The position numbers were made by a program, and so were the translations under genes. The notes under the pieces are model-generated. The model was not told the DNA's origin and searched no databases. It saw only the letters and a program-made list of their open reading frames with translations. From the NCBI GenBank assembly GCA_033764775.1, contig JANRIQ010000006.1, positions 62,001 to 126,000 on the forward strand: a stretch of 64,000 bases of DNA. Reading direction: 5' to 3'. Position 1 is the stretch's first letter. Every line of letters starts with the position of its first letter. Of the stretch, positions 1-10,593 are shown in pieces. The DNA comes from JAWXCE01 sp033764775 (GTDB lineage: Bacteria; Pseudomonadota; Alphaproteobacteria; Rhizobiales; Rhodomicrobiaceae).

Positions 1-312
1 TTGGAGTTGGGCCACGCCGCGCCGGAACTGCATAAAGCGCTCGCCGGCCCCATTGACGAGGCGAGCGTGGATGTTGTGTTTGCGTGCGGCCCGCATATGC
101 GGTCGCTCTTCGACGCGCTGCCCGCCGCCCGCCAGGGCGGTTACGCGCCGACGGCCGCCGATCTCGCCCCGCAGCTTGTGGAGGCCGTGCGTCCGGGCGA
201 CGCGGTCATGGTCAAGGGGTCTTTGGGAAGCGACACCGGCGCATTGGTCGGCGCCTTGAAACGGAACTTGAGCGCCAGGGCCAGCGGCGGCCCGGCCTCC
301 GGCACACAGTAA
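1..312 (+). CDS. murF: MurF, C-terminal fragment (UDP-MurNAc-tripeptide--D-Ala-D-Ala ligase)
   Basis: About 103 C-terminal residues of a Mur ligase; the start lies before the window. MurF adds D-Ala-D-Ala to UDP-MurNAc-tripeptide in the cytoplasm, the last soluble step of the peptidoglycan precursor. Visible signatures are an opening LELG stretch and, near the end, VMVKGSLGSDTG, which matches the conserved MVKGS-(R/S) element of the MurF C-terminal domain. It stops at 310-312, 15 bases before mraY, in the usual murF-mraY order. The identity rests on this short domain plus the neighbours. Confidence 0.9.
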   Translation: MELGHAAPELHKALAGPIDEASVDVVFACGPHMRSLFDALPAARQGGYAPTAADLAPQLVEAVRPGDAVMVKGSLGSDTGALVGALKRNLSARASGGPASGTQ

Positions 313-327
313 GGGGCGCGCAAACGC

Positions 328-1413
328 ATGCTTTATCTCCTCAGCCAATACGGCGACGTGTGGCAGTTCTTCAATCTGTTCCGCTACACGACGTTCCGCG
401 CGGGCGGGGCCGTGATGACGGCGATGATCGTGATTTTCGTGTTCGGCCCGGGCCTCATCAACACGCTGCGGTTTCGGCAGGGCAAGGGCCAGCCGATCCG
501 GGTGGACGGGCCGCAAACGCATTTCAGCAAGAAGGGCACGCCGACCATGGGCGGGCTGATGATTTTGCTCGGCGTCGGCGTGGCGACGATCCTGTGGGCC
601 AACCTGTCCAACCAGTATGTGTGGGTGGTGCTGGCCGTGACGCTCTCCTACGGCCTGATCGGTTTTTACGACGATTTCCTGAAAGTGACGAAGCGCTCGT
701 CCGCGGGCTTCTCGGGCCGCATCAAGCTCATCCTGGAGCTAGGCATCGCGGCGGTGGCCGCCTACGCCATCGCCAGCATCGGCGACCAGCCGTTCTCAAC
801 CTCGATCACCTTCCCGTTCTTCAAGGACGCGATCTTCGACCTGGGCATCATCTTTTTCACGCTGCTCGGCGTGTTCGTCATCGCGGGCGCCGGCAACGCG
901 GTGAACCTGACGGACGGGCTTGACGGCCTCGCCATCGTGCCGGTGATGATCGCCGCCGCCGCCTTCGGCATCATCGCTTATCTTGTAGGCAACAAGATTT
1001 TCGCGGACTATCTGCAAGTGCATTACGTCGCCGGATCGGGCGAACTGGCCGTGGTGTGCGCAGCGTTCATCGGCGCGGGCCTCGGCTTTTTGTGGTTTAA
1101 CGCGCCCCCCGCCATGATCTTCATGGGCGACACGGGCAGCCTGGCGCTCGGCGGCGCGCTCGGGGCCATCGCGGTCGCCACCAAGCACGAGATCGTGCTC
1201 GGCATCATCGGCGGGCTGTTCGTGCTGGAGACGCTGTCGGTCATCGTGCAGGTGCTGTCGTTCAAGCTAACAGGCAAGCGGGTGTTCCGAATGGCCCCGC
1301 TCCATCACCATTTCGAGCAGAAAGGCTGGGCCGAACCCACGGTTGTCGTCAGGTTCTGGATAATCGCGGTGGTTTTGGCGCTGATCGGTTTATCGACGCT
1401 CAAACTGCGTTAA
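328..1413 (+). CDS. mraY: MraY, phospho-MurNAc-pentapeptide transferase
   Basis: A polytopic inner-membrane enzyme that moves phospho-MurNAc-pentapeptide from UDP onto undecaprenyl phosphate to give lipid I. At 361 residues it has the usual family length. Family motifs are all present: the YDDFLK acidic pair near residues 114-115, NAVNLTDGLDGLA, FMGDTGSLALGG with the catalytic-region Asp near 266, and the APLHHHF histidine cluster near 326. The many hydrophobic segments fit about ten membrane helices. It lies 15 bases after murF and 9 bases before murD in the same operon. Confidence 0.97.
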   Translation: MLYLLSQYGDVWQFFNLFRYTTFRAGGAVMTAMIVIFVFGPGLINTLRFRQGKGQPIRVDGPQTHFSKKGTPTMGGLMILLGVGVATILWANLSNQYVWVVLAVTLSYGLIGFYDDFLKVTKRSSAGFSGRIKLILELGIAAVAAYAIASIGDQPFSTSITFPFFKDAIFDLGIIFFTLLGVFVIAGAGNAVNLTDGLDGLAIVPVMIAAAAFGIIAYLVGNKIFADYLQVHYVAGSGELAVVCAAFIGAGLGFLWFNAPPAMIFMGDTGSLALGGALGAIAVATKHEIVLGIIGGLFVLETLSVIVQVLSFKLTGKRVFRMAPLHHHFEQKGWAEPTVVVRFWIIAVVLALIGLSTLKLR

Positions 1414-1422
1414 GCTCGGCTC

Positions 1423-2828
<1,406 letters not shown>

Positions 2829-2832
<4 letters not shown>

Positions 2833-4001
2833 GGCTGTCCCGGGCAGACCGCAGCGTGGTGGCGGAGTGGTGGTTCTCCGTCGACAAGACGAGCATCTCG
2901 CTGATTTTCGCGCTGGGCGCCGTGGGCGTCGTCCTCTCGCTCGGGGCGAGCCCGGCGGTCGCGCAGAAGCTGCGGCTGCCTGAGTTTCATTTCGTCGTTC
3001 GGCAGGCCCTGTTCGCCGCCGCCGCCGCGCCGATCCTCATCGGGATGTCCATGCTGCCGCCCCGGCGCATTCGCCAACTGGCTTTGCTTATCACGGCGGC
3101 GGGGCTCGCGCTGATGGCGGCCGCGCTCGCGCAAGGGGAGGAGCGCAATGGCGCGGTGCGCTGGATCACGCTCGGCGGGGTCTCGCTGCAGCCGTCGGAG
3201 TTCGTCAAGCCGGGCTTCATCGTGCTCTCAGCCTGGCTGCTGGCGGAGGGCCGGCGCGACCCGGCGATGCCCGCGCTCCCGCTCGCCCTCGCCCTGCTCG
3301 CGCTGTTCGCCGCACTGCTCGCCGCCCAGCCGGACATCGGACAGATGCTGCTCATCTTGGCGGCGTGGGGCTGCATGTTTTTCGTGGCCGGCTACCCGCT
3401 CGCCTGGATGGGCGCGTTCGCCGCCGCGATGCTCGCCTGTGCGGGCGCGGCTTACCTGGCGACCGACCACGTGAAAAAGCGCATCGACCAGTTTCTCGCC
3501 GGGGGCGCCGCGGACGAGAACGCTCAAGCCGAGATTGCGCTCAGCGCGTTCCGCGAGGGCGGCTGGTTCGGACGCGGTCCAGGCGAAGGCGTGCTGAAAA
3601 TGACCCTGCCCGACAGCCACACCGACTATGTGCTCGCGGTTGCGGCGGAGGAGTTCGGCGTCATCTCTTGCCTTTTCATCGTCGTTATTTATGCGTTAAT
3701 AACATGGCGGGGGCTGACGATCCGGTCGGGCGCGGCGAACGATTTTTGCAACCTCGCCAAGTTCGGCCTGCTCACCCTGTTCGCCGTGCAGGCTCTGGCG
3801 AACATCGCCGTCAACATCGGCATGCTGCCGGCCAAGGGCGTCACGTTGCCGCTCATATCATATGGCGGTTCGTCGCTCTTGTCGGCCGCCATCATGCTCG
3901 GCATGGCGCTGGCGCTGGGACGGCGGGTCGCCGCGGCGGATGCGGGGCGTGACTTTGCGTATGAAGCGGGCACGGCCCCTTCGAGGGAGATGCGAACGTG
4001 A
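2829..4001 (+). CDS. ftsW: FtsW, SEDS-family septal peptidoglycan polymerase
   Basis: A polytopic membrane protein of the SEDS family, the glycosyltransferase partner of the septal transpeptidase FtsI. The ATG at 2829 overlaps the murD stop; an open frame runs further upstream, but that is murD in another frame, so this start (390 residues, MRLSRADRSVVAEWWFS) is preferred. Visible motifs: RWITLGGVSLQPSEF near residues 113-127, the extracytoplasmic GEGVLKMTLPDSHTDYVLA segment, and LPLISYGGSSLL near 340. It is followed directly by murG. Confidence 0.96.
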
Positions 4002-5149
4002 TGCAACCGTCTATCATGGTGGCGGCCGGCGGCACCGGAGGCCATCTTTTTCCGGCGCAGGCGCTCAGCGAGGCGCTCATCCGGCGCGGCTATGTCATCG
4101 ACCTCATCACCGACACGCGCGGCGGCTATTTCGGCGCCGATTTCCCAGCGCGCAACGTCTACAAGGTGCCCGCCGCCACATTCAAGGGCAAGTCCCCCAT
4201 CGAGGCGACGCGCACCATGGCGACGCTCTCGAACGGCTTTCAACTGGCCTATAAGGTGATGGCCGACGCGCAGCCCAAGGCGATCATCGGCTTTGGCGGC
4301 TATCCGACGCTGCCGCCGATGCTGGCGGCCATGGCGCGCGGGGTGCCCTCGCTGATCCATGAGCAGAACGCCGTCATGGGCCGGGCCAACCGCTTCCTGG
4401 CGCCCATGGTGAAGGCCATCGCCTGCTCGTTCGAGAACACCAAATACCTTGAGGGCAAGCTGCTGACGAAGGCGCACCTCACCGGCACGCCGCTGCGCGC
4501 CTCGGTGCTGCAGATGCGCGGACAACCCTATCGCCCGCCCTCGTCGTCTTCGCAGATCAACCTGCTGATTTTCGGCGGCAGCCAGGGCGCGCAGGTGTTC
4601 TCCAACGTCATGCCCGAGGCGTTGAGCCAGTTGCCGACGCACATGCGCGAACGGCTTATGGTCGTGCAGCAGTGCCGCGCCGAGGACATCGACCGCGTGT
4701 TCGATCAGTATGAGGCGGCCGGCGTCGCGGCCGAGCTGTCGACCTTCTTCGAGAACATGGCCGAGCGCATGTTCCAATCCCATCTGGTGATCGCGCGGGC
4801 GGGCGCCACGACAGTCTCGGAGCTCTGCGCCGTCGGCCGCCCGGCGCTCCTCGTGCCCCTGCCCCACTCCCTCGACAACGACCAGTTCGAGAACGCCTCG
4901 CGCTTCCAGGACGGCGGTGGCGGCTGGTGCCTCGAACAGGCGGGCCTTACGCCCGAGCGGCTCGCCGGAACGATCCGCCGACTGCTGGAGGAGCCGCTCA
5001 CCCTGGTGAAGGCCGCCGCCGCCGCCACCCGCATGGCGCAGTACAACGCCGTGGACAATCTCGCCGATCTTCTCACCCACCTCGCATTCACCATGCCCGC
5101 GCCGTCGGCCCCCGTCGCCACGGCGCAACCGGAGGCCGCCCAATCATGA
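4001..5149 (+). CDS. murG: MurG, lipid II-forming N-acetylglucosaminyltransferase
   Basis: A peripheral membrane GT28 enzyme that adds GlcNAc to lipid I. The glycine-rich lipid-binding motif AAGGTGGHLFPA is at residues 7-18; the donor site shows FGGSQGAQVF, and RAGATTVSEL and PHSLDNDQFENA follow in the C-terminal domain. The ATG at 4001 overlaps the last base of the ftsW stop (TGATG); a GTG at 3998 in the same frame is an alternative, both behind the GAGGGAGA at 3983-3990. The C-terminus has a short Ala/Pro-rich tail. The stop overlaps the murC start. Confidence 0.96.
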   Translation: MQPSIMVAAGGTGGHLFPAQALSEALIRRGYVIDLITDTRGGYFGADFPARNVYKVPAATFKGKSPIEATRTMATLSNGFQLAYKVMADAQPKAIIGFGGYPTLPPMLAAMARGVPSLIHEQNAVMGRANRFLAPMVKAIACSFENTKYLEGKLLTKAHLTGTPLRASVLQMRGQPYRPPSSSSQINLLIFGGSQGAQVFSNVMPEALSQLPTHMRERLMVVQQCRAEDIDRVFDQYEAAGVAAELSTFFENMAERMFQSHLVIARAGATTVSELCAVGRPALLVPLPHSLDNDQFENASRFQDGGGGWCLEQAGLTPERLAGTIRRLLEEPLTLVKAAAAATRMAQYNAVDNLADLLTHLAFTMPAPSAPVATAQPEAAQS

Positions 5150-6576
5150 TCATGCCGAAAAACACCGGGCCGTATCACATCATCGGCGTTGGCGGCATCG
5201 GCATGAGCGCCATCGCCGACATCATGCACTCCCACGGTTACGCGGTGCAGGGCAGCGACCAGAAAGACAGCGCCAATCTGCGCCGGCTGGCCGAAAAAGG
5301 CGTGCCGGTGTTCGACCAGCACGATCCCGCCCACCTTGAGGGCGTAAAGCGCGTCGTGATCTCGTCGGCGGTGAAGGCCGGCAACCCGGAGCTGGACGCC
5401 GCGCGCGCCGCCGGTTTGCCCATCATCAGCCGGGCCGAGATGCTCGCCGAACTGATGCGCATGCATCGCACGATTGCGGTCACCGGCAGCCACGGCAAGA
5501 CGACGACCACCTCCATGATCTCGTGGATTTTGGAGCAGGCGGGGGCCGACCCGACGGTCATCGCGGGCGGCATCGTCAACGGCTGGGGGACGAATGCGCG
5601 CGTCGGGCGCGGCGAGTGGATGGTGGTCGAGGCGGACGAATCCGACGGCACCTTCATCAAGCTGCCGACCCAGATCGGCGTGGTGACGAACATCGACCCG
5701 GAGCATCTCGACTATTATGAGACCCTGGACGGCCTGCACGAGGCGTTCGAGATCTTCTTCTCCAACATTCCGTTTTACGGCGTGGCGGTTGCGGGCCTCG
5801 ATCACCCCGTGGTGCGCGAGATCGTTGAGCGCATCGGCCAGGTGGAGAACGGCCGGCGCGTCGTCACATTTGGCGCGGCGCCAGACGCCGACGTGCGGCT
5901 GCTTGCAACGCGCATGAACGGATCTGGCCTTAGCTTCGACGCGGCGTTCAGCGATAAGGCGCCCGGCGGCCCGCGCGAATTGCTCGGCGTCAAGCTGCTC
6001 GTGCCGGGCCACTACAACGTGCTGAACGCGCTCGCGGCGATCGCGGTTTGCGCGGAGGCGGGCGTGTCCGACGACGCCATCCGCGCCGCGCTCGGGTCGT
6101 TCAGCGGCGTCAAGCGGCGCTTCACCCACACCGGCGTTTGGAACGGCGTCGACTTTTACGACGACTACGCCCACCACCCGGCCGAGATTGCCGCCGTGCT
6201 GAGCGCGGCCCGGCAAAATGCGCAAGGCGGGGTCATCGCCGTGGCCCAGCCTCACCGTTACTCGCGGCTGAAAGTCCTGTTCGACGAATTCTCGGCGTGC
6301 TTCACGGATGCGCGCACGGTGATCCTGACGCCGGTTTATTCGGCGGGGGAGAAGCCGAACGGCGTCGACCATCTGACGCTCGCGGCGAGCGCGCGCCGCT
6401 TGGGCCACGCCGATGTGCGCACCGTCGATGATGCATCCGAAATCCCCGCCCTCATCGCATCGCTGGCTGAGCCCGGAGACCTGGTCATCGGCCTCGGCGC
6501 CGGCACCATCACCGACTGGGCGAACGCCTGGCCCGAGCAGATGCGCGCCGCGACGCTGAGCGCGGCAGCGGAGTAA
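5146..6576 (+). CDS. murC: MurC, UDP-N-acetylmuramate--L-alanine ligase
   Basis: A cytoplasmic ligase that adds L-Ala to UDP-MurNAc, the first amino-acid step. The ATG at 5146 overlaps the murG TGA and has GGAGG at 5131-5135, so the longer open frame upstream is rejected. The 476-residue product begins with the nucleotide-binding GVGGIGMSAIADIM, carries the P-loop GSHGKTTT at about residues 114-121, the WMVVEADESDGTF segment and FYDDYAHHPAEI typical of MurC. Only 5 bases separate it from murB. Confidence 0.97.
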   Translation: MIMPKNTGPYHIIGVGGIGMSAIADIMHSHGYAVQGSDQKDSANLRRLAEKGVPVFDQHDPAHLEGVKRVVISSAVKAGNPELDAARAAGLPIISRAEMLAELMRMHRTIAVTGSHGKTTTTSMISWILEQAGADPTVIAGGIVNGWGTNARVGRGEWMVVEADESDGTFIKLPTQIGVVTNIDPEHLDYYETLDGLHEAFEIFFSNIPFYGVAVAGLDHPVVREIVERIGQVENGRRVVTFGAAPDADVRLLATRMNGSGLSFDAAFSDKAPGGPRELLGVKLLVPGHYNVLNALAAIAVCAEAGVSDDAIRAALGSFSGVKRRFTHTGVWNGVDFYDDYAHHPAEIAAVLSAARQNAQGGVIAVAQPHRYSRLKVLFDEFSACFTDARTVILTPVYSAGEKPNGVDHLTLAASARRLGHADVRTVDDASEIPALIASLAEPGDLVIGLGAGTITDWANAWPEQMRAATLSAAAE

Positions 6577-6581
6577 CGCCG

Positions 6582-7520
<939 letters not shown>

Positions 7521-7595
7521 CACGGGCCGGGGGGCATATGCTCCCAAGGCGATGCTTGCAGGGCGGCAAGCTGAGCGGCGGCTTGAGGCCCGAGG

Positions 7596-8126
7596 TTATT
7601 TTTTGCGGAACGTGTCGAGCTTGACAATCTCGGCGGAGCGCTTGCCCTGCCCGTCGCCGTCGTCTTGCGCCGCCTCGTCGGCGCCGCCGGATTGATCGAC
7701 AAGCAACGGCACGCCGGGATGACCTTCCGCAGCCGCATGGGCGTGCTGCAGCGCGGCGCGGGCGGCCGGATCGAACACCTGCAAATTGAAGCCAAAATCC
7801 ACGCTTGGATCGTGGAAGCGCCGCACGGCGGAGAATGGCACCACCAACCTCTCGGGCACGTTGTTGAACGACAGCTTCACCTCGAAGCGGTCGTCCCACA
7901 CCTGCAAATCCCAGAACTGATGCTGGATGACGATGGTCATCTCGTCGGGGTAGCGATCTTTGAGGCGCTTTGAGATGAGCACCGACGGCGAGGAGGTGTC
8001 GAAGCTGATGAAGAAATGGTGCTCGCCGGGCATGCCGCGCTTTTGAACGCGCTGCAGCACGGTGCGAATGACGCCGCGCATCGCATCCAGGGCCAACACG
8101 TCATATTCGATGGTATCGTCGGACAT
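7596..8126 (-). CDS. sspB: SspB, ClpXP proteolysis adaptor (alpha type)
   Basis: An adaptor that tethers ssrA-tagged polypeptides to the ClpXP protease. The 176-residue product begins MSDDTIEYDVLALDAMRGVIR and contains HHFFISFDTSSPSV, LSFNNVPERLVVPFSAVRRFHDPSVDFG and a charged C-terminal tail, the layout of alphaproteobacterial SspB: a binding domain of about 120 residues, a linker, and a short C-terminal ClpX-docking tail ending KLDTFRKK. It is transcribed towards murB and sits immediately downstream of the tmRNA gene on the same strand, so the tag and its adaptor are genetic neighbours. Confidence 0.9.
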   Translation of the reverse strand: MSDDTIEYDVLALDAMRGVIRTVLQRVQKRGMPGEHHFFISFDTSSPSVLISKRLKDRYPDEMTIVIQHQFWDLQVWDDRFEVKLSFNNVPERLVVPFSAVRRFHDPSVDFGFNLQVFDPAARAALQHAHAAAEGHPGVPLLVDQSGGADEAAQDDGDGQGKRSAEIVKLDTFRKK

Positions 8127-8156
8127 AGCCCCCGAGGCGCATTGCAGCGACGCAGA

Positions 8157-8195
8157 ACAAAGAAAGTGGAGGGCTTCTGTTGCCCGGCGCCCTCC
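8157..8195 (-). terminator. Intrinsic terminator after the tmRNA gene
   Basis: On the minus strand a 7-bp stem, GGAGGGC (8195-8189) paired with GCCCTCC (8174-8168), is followed by the pyrimidine-rich tail ACTTTCTTTGT. It lies between the tmRNA gene and the sspB start codon at 8126, so it probably ends the tmRNA transcript. sspB would then need read-through or its own promoter. Confidence 0.65.
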
Positions 8196-8199
8196 TGCC

Positions 8200-8494
8200 G
8201 CGCCTAACGGCGGCTTAGGCCGCTAGGACTTTGGATCGGTACAGTCGCGCCGCATTACGCAGCGAGACGAGCACCAGCATAGTTGTCGTTTGCAACTACT
8301 ATTGTAGCCCGGTAACGGCGGAACAATCCCGGAAGAAAGCACGCTCTTTACGCTCTCGTCGATCCTATTTCGCCCCCATCAGATGCGGCCGGATCGCGTC
8401 GAGGCGACCGCATGTGGTGGAGGCGCCGGGTACCGCCCCCGGGTCCGAAGAGTTTATTGCAGCAGCCGTTTATCCCCATAGCTGGCGAACCAGC
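8200..8494 (-). ncRNA. ssrA: Permuted two-piece tmRNA (ssrA)
   Basis: tmRNA rescues stalled ribosomes and tags the unfinished protein. On the minus strand the acceptor piece comes first and ends GCGCCTCCACCA, with the CCA end at 8415. Its GCCTCC can pair with GGGGGC at the 5' end of the coding piece (8377-8372), forming the acceptor stem with one G-U pair. The T-arm region reads GGACCCGGGGGCGGTACCCGG. The coding piece begins GGGGGCGAAATAGGATCGAC. The resume codon GCA (8293-8291) opens a frame encoding ANDNYAGARLAA, ending in TAA at 8257-8255. The 37 bases between the pieces (8378-8414) can fold through ATGCGG/CCGCAT and would be cut out. The outer ends are estimates: the 5' end from a promoter-like element, the 3' end from the terminator. 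Confidence 0.92.
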
Positions 8495-8500
8495 ATTGCG

Positions 8501-8529
8501 AATATATTGCAATCCCGCGTGGAGTTAAA
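8501..8529 (-). promoter_or_regulatory. Putative tmRNA promoter
   Basis: On the minus strand a weak -35 TTTAAC (8529-8524), a 17-base spacer and a good -10 TATATT (8506-8501) precede the acceptor piece. Transcription would begin near 8494, giving an acceptor piece of about 80 bases. Inferred by eye only. Confidence 0.5.
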
Positions 8530-8566
8530 GTGGCGTGATCGGATTTCCCGGTTATCCCCGGAGCCT

Positions 8567-8923
8567 TTACCGGGATTTGGCAGGCCCGGAGGTCGGCTCG
8601 CCGTCGACCCGAGTCGTGACTGGGCCGAGGCCCCAGCACGCGTCCGCGACGGCTGTGCACGTCCACTCGTCGAAAACGATGAAATCGAGGAACAGTTTGC
8701 ACGAGACGCTTTTTTTGCCGACCGTGTATTTTTTGACGCCGCGCTCGTCCATCTGCTTTTTGATGTGGACGTCCAGCAGCGCCAGGGCGTCGCGCGTCGG
8801 GCCTTCTTTGCCGTAGTCGTTCACGGCGAAGCCGAAGCTCTTGCATTGGCGGGCCTCGGCGGGGCCGCCGGCGGACAGCACGGCGGCGCAGGCCAGCGCG
8901 ACGAAGATTGTACGGTTCAACAC
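8567..8923 (-). CDS. Small secreted protein of unknown function, four cysteines
   Basis: I do not recognise the family. The GTG start at 8923 is chosen because GAGGAGG stands 8 bases upstream; an ATG farther upstream lacks such a site. The 118-residue product starts VLNRTIFVALACAAVLSAGGPAEA, a clear signal peptide with likely cleavage after AEA. The mature part of about 95 residues is basic in the middle (HIKKQMDERGVKKYTVGKKSV) and holds four cysteines that could form two disulphides. It lies upstream of the tmRNA gene on the same strand; nothing suggests a functional link. Confidence 0.65.
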   Translation of the reverse strand: MLNRTIFVALACAAVLSAGGPAEARQCKSFGFAVNDYGKEGPTRDALALLDVHIKKQMDERGVKKYTVGKKSVSCKLFLDFIVFDEWTCTAVADACWGLGPVTTRVDGEPTSGPAKSR

Positions 8924-9184
8924 GGCGAACGCCTCCTCAGGTTGCAGCTTGATTGGCCGCATCATGCCGACCAAGGCCGCGGCTGACTATGGCTTTGAGG
9001 TTACAGATCGCGTTTTTGCGCGCGCGGAAAACGCCCTTCAAGGCCGTCAGACCCTGTAACAAAAGCGCATAACTTGTGAATGCCGCCCGCTACAACCGCC
9101 TCTTGATCGGCCCCCGGCGATTTGGGATGATGGTCGCTTGCGCCAATCGCACGTGGATGCGAGGACAAAAAACTGGGAGGACGG

Positions 9185-9415
9185 ATGAAGGACGTGAAAG
9201 AGAGCGCGGCCGATCGCTGGCGCGACGTGGCGCATACGCTGGTGAGCCAATCCGCGCAGAGCGTACACTGCCCGGATTGCGGGCGCCACAGCCTCAGCGT
9301 GCGGGATATGGAGTATGGCTACGGCGCCGAGAAGGGCGTGCAGCGCTATCTCATGTGCTCTGGCTGCGGCGCCTTCCAGGTGGTCAGCATCAAGCGCGCG
9401 GGGGCGGCGGCCTAA
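9185..9415 (+). CDS. Small zinc-ribbon protein
   Basis: A 76-residue protein with two CxxC knuckles (CPDC and CSGC) separated by 25 residues, the spacing of a zinc ribbon. It has a good ribosome binding site (GGGAGGA about 6 bases before the ATG). The N-terminus is charged and probably helical. Such small zinc-ribbon proteins often bind nucleic acid or protein, but no function can be assigned. It converges with ccrM, whose stop overlaps its end by 4 bases. Confidence 0.7.
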   Translation: MKDVKESAADRWRDVAHTLVSQSAQSVHCPDCGRHSLSVRDMEYGYGAEKGVQRYLMCSGCGAFQVVSIKRAGAAA

Positions 9416-10521
9416 ATCTGCGGGCTAAGGCCGAGACGGCGGCGCGCTTCGCCGCGCAAATCGTCGAGCGGCCGCAGCGCGCCATCCAAATCCGCATGCC
9501 AAAACGTCCAGCCGTTGCACACGGCGCGTCCCTGCGCATGCGCGCCTACCCGGTGGATCGAGCCTTGCTGGGAGCCGAGACGCACGGAGCCGTCGGCGAC
9601 GATGCTGGCCCTCAGCGTCGCCTTGGCGTCGGTGAGATGCTGGCCCGGCTGCAGCAGACCCAGATCGAGCAGCGCGCCGAACGGCACGCGCGGCTCGGCG
9701 CGTTTGCCGCGCAAGGTCTTGATCTCGCTCGCACTCATCGGCTCAACGCTTGCGATGCGCTCCTCGGCCGCGCGGGCGTAATCCGCGTCGCGCTCGATGC
9801 CGATGAAGCGGCGCCCGAGGCGTTTGGCGACCGCGCCGGTTGCGCCTGTGCCAAAAAATGGGTCGATGATCAGATCGCCGGGCTTCGTGCTCGCCAGCAG
9901 CACGCGGGTCAGCAGCGCCTCCGGCTTTTGCGTCGGGTGCGCCTTGCGACCCGTGTCGTCCTTCAGCCGCTCCGGCCCCGAGCAGATCGGGATCGTCCAG
10001 TCCGAGCGCATTTGCAGGTCGTCGTTGAACGCTTTCATGGAGTCATAGTTGAAGGTGTAGCGGCTGTCGGCCGAGCGCGCCGCCCAGATCAGCGTCTCAT
10101 GCGCGTTTGTGAAGCGGCGGCCGCGGAAATTCGGCATCGGATTGGTCTTCAGCCAGATCACGTCGTTGAGCAGCCAGAAGCCCAAATCCTGCAGCGCGCA
10201 GCCGAGGCGGAAGATGTTATGGTAGGAGCCGATCACCCAGATCGCGCCGTCCGGCTTCAGCACGCGGCGGCACTCGGCGAGCCAGGCGCGGGTGAAGCGG
10301 TCATAGGCCTCGAAGCTCTCGAACTTGTCCCACGCCTGATGCACGCCATCGACGACGGTGTTGTTCGGGCGCAGAAGGTCGCCGTCAAGCTGCAGATTAT
10401 AGGGCGGATCGGCGAACACGAGATCGGCGCACGCGTCGGGCAGCGCGCACATCGCCTCCACACAGTCGCCGCGGATGACGGCGTTGACGATCGAGGGCGG
10501 AGGAAGGCAGAAAACGCGCAT
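9412..10521 (-). CDS. ccrM: CcrM, GANTC-specific adenine DNA methyltransferase
   Basis: An orphan beta-class N6-adenine methyltransferase that remethylates GANTC sites late in the alphaproteobacterial cell cycle. The 369-residue product carries the catalytic DPPY motif (residues 38-41, DPPYNLQLDGDLLRPNN) and the SAM-binding DPFFGTGATGAVA (about 220-232). It also has GRKAHPTQKPEALL and the C-terminal extension with KRAEPRVPFG and NGWTFWH that distinguishes CcrM from restriction-system enzymes. The ATG at 10521 (MRVFCLPPPS) is preferred; an in-frame ATG at 10563 has GGAAG too close to it. A CtrA-like box lies 58 bases upstream. Confidence 0.95.
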   Translation of the reverse strand: MRVFCLPPPSIVNAVIRGDCVEAMCALPDACADLVFADPPYNLQLDGDLLRPNNTVVDGVHQAWDKFESFEAYDRFTRAWLAECRRVLKPDGAIWVIGSYHNIFRLGCALQDLGFWLLNDVIWLKTNPMPNFRGRRFTNAHETLIWAARSADSRYTFNYDSMKAFNDDLQMRSDWTIPICSGPERLKDDTGRKAHPTQKPEALLTRVLLASTKPGDLIIDPFFGTGATGAVAKRLGRRFIGIERDADYARAAEERIASVEPMSASEIKTLRGKRAEPRVPFGALLDLGLLQPGQHLTDAKATLRASIVADGSVRLGSQQGSIHRVGAHAQGRAVCNGWTFWHADLDGALRPLDDLRGEARRRLGLSPQI

Positions 10522-10578
10522 ACTGAGAACGCTCACAAAAACCAACGCCGGCGAAGCTATCATCTTCCGCGCGGTTGG

Positions 10579-10593
10579 TTAATACGGCGTTAA
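10579..10593 (-). promoter_or_regulatory. CtrA-type binding site (TTAA-N7-TTAA) before ccrM
   Basis: The sequence TTAATACGGCGTTAA is an exact TTAA-N7-TTAA match to the CtrA consensus. It overlaps the stop codon of nhaA and lies 58 bases upstream of the ccrM start. In Caulobacter and relatives CtrA activates ccrM late in the cell cycle, so the position fits, but binding is inferred. No GANTC site was seen in the leader. Confidence 0.65.

Noticed and set aside
3689..5143. A 484-codon minus-strand frame opposite ftsW-murG
   Set aside because: Composition is typical of a GC-rich shadow frame, with no recognisable domain; the plus-strand genes are firmly identified.
9412..10521. Restriction-modification system
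   Set aside because: The methyltransferase has the CcrM C-terminal extension and no restriction endonuclease gene is beside it; it is an orphan cell-cycle enzyme.
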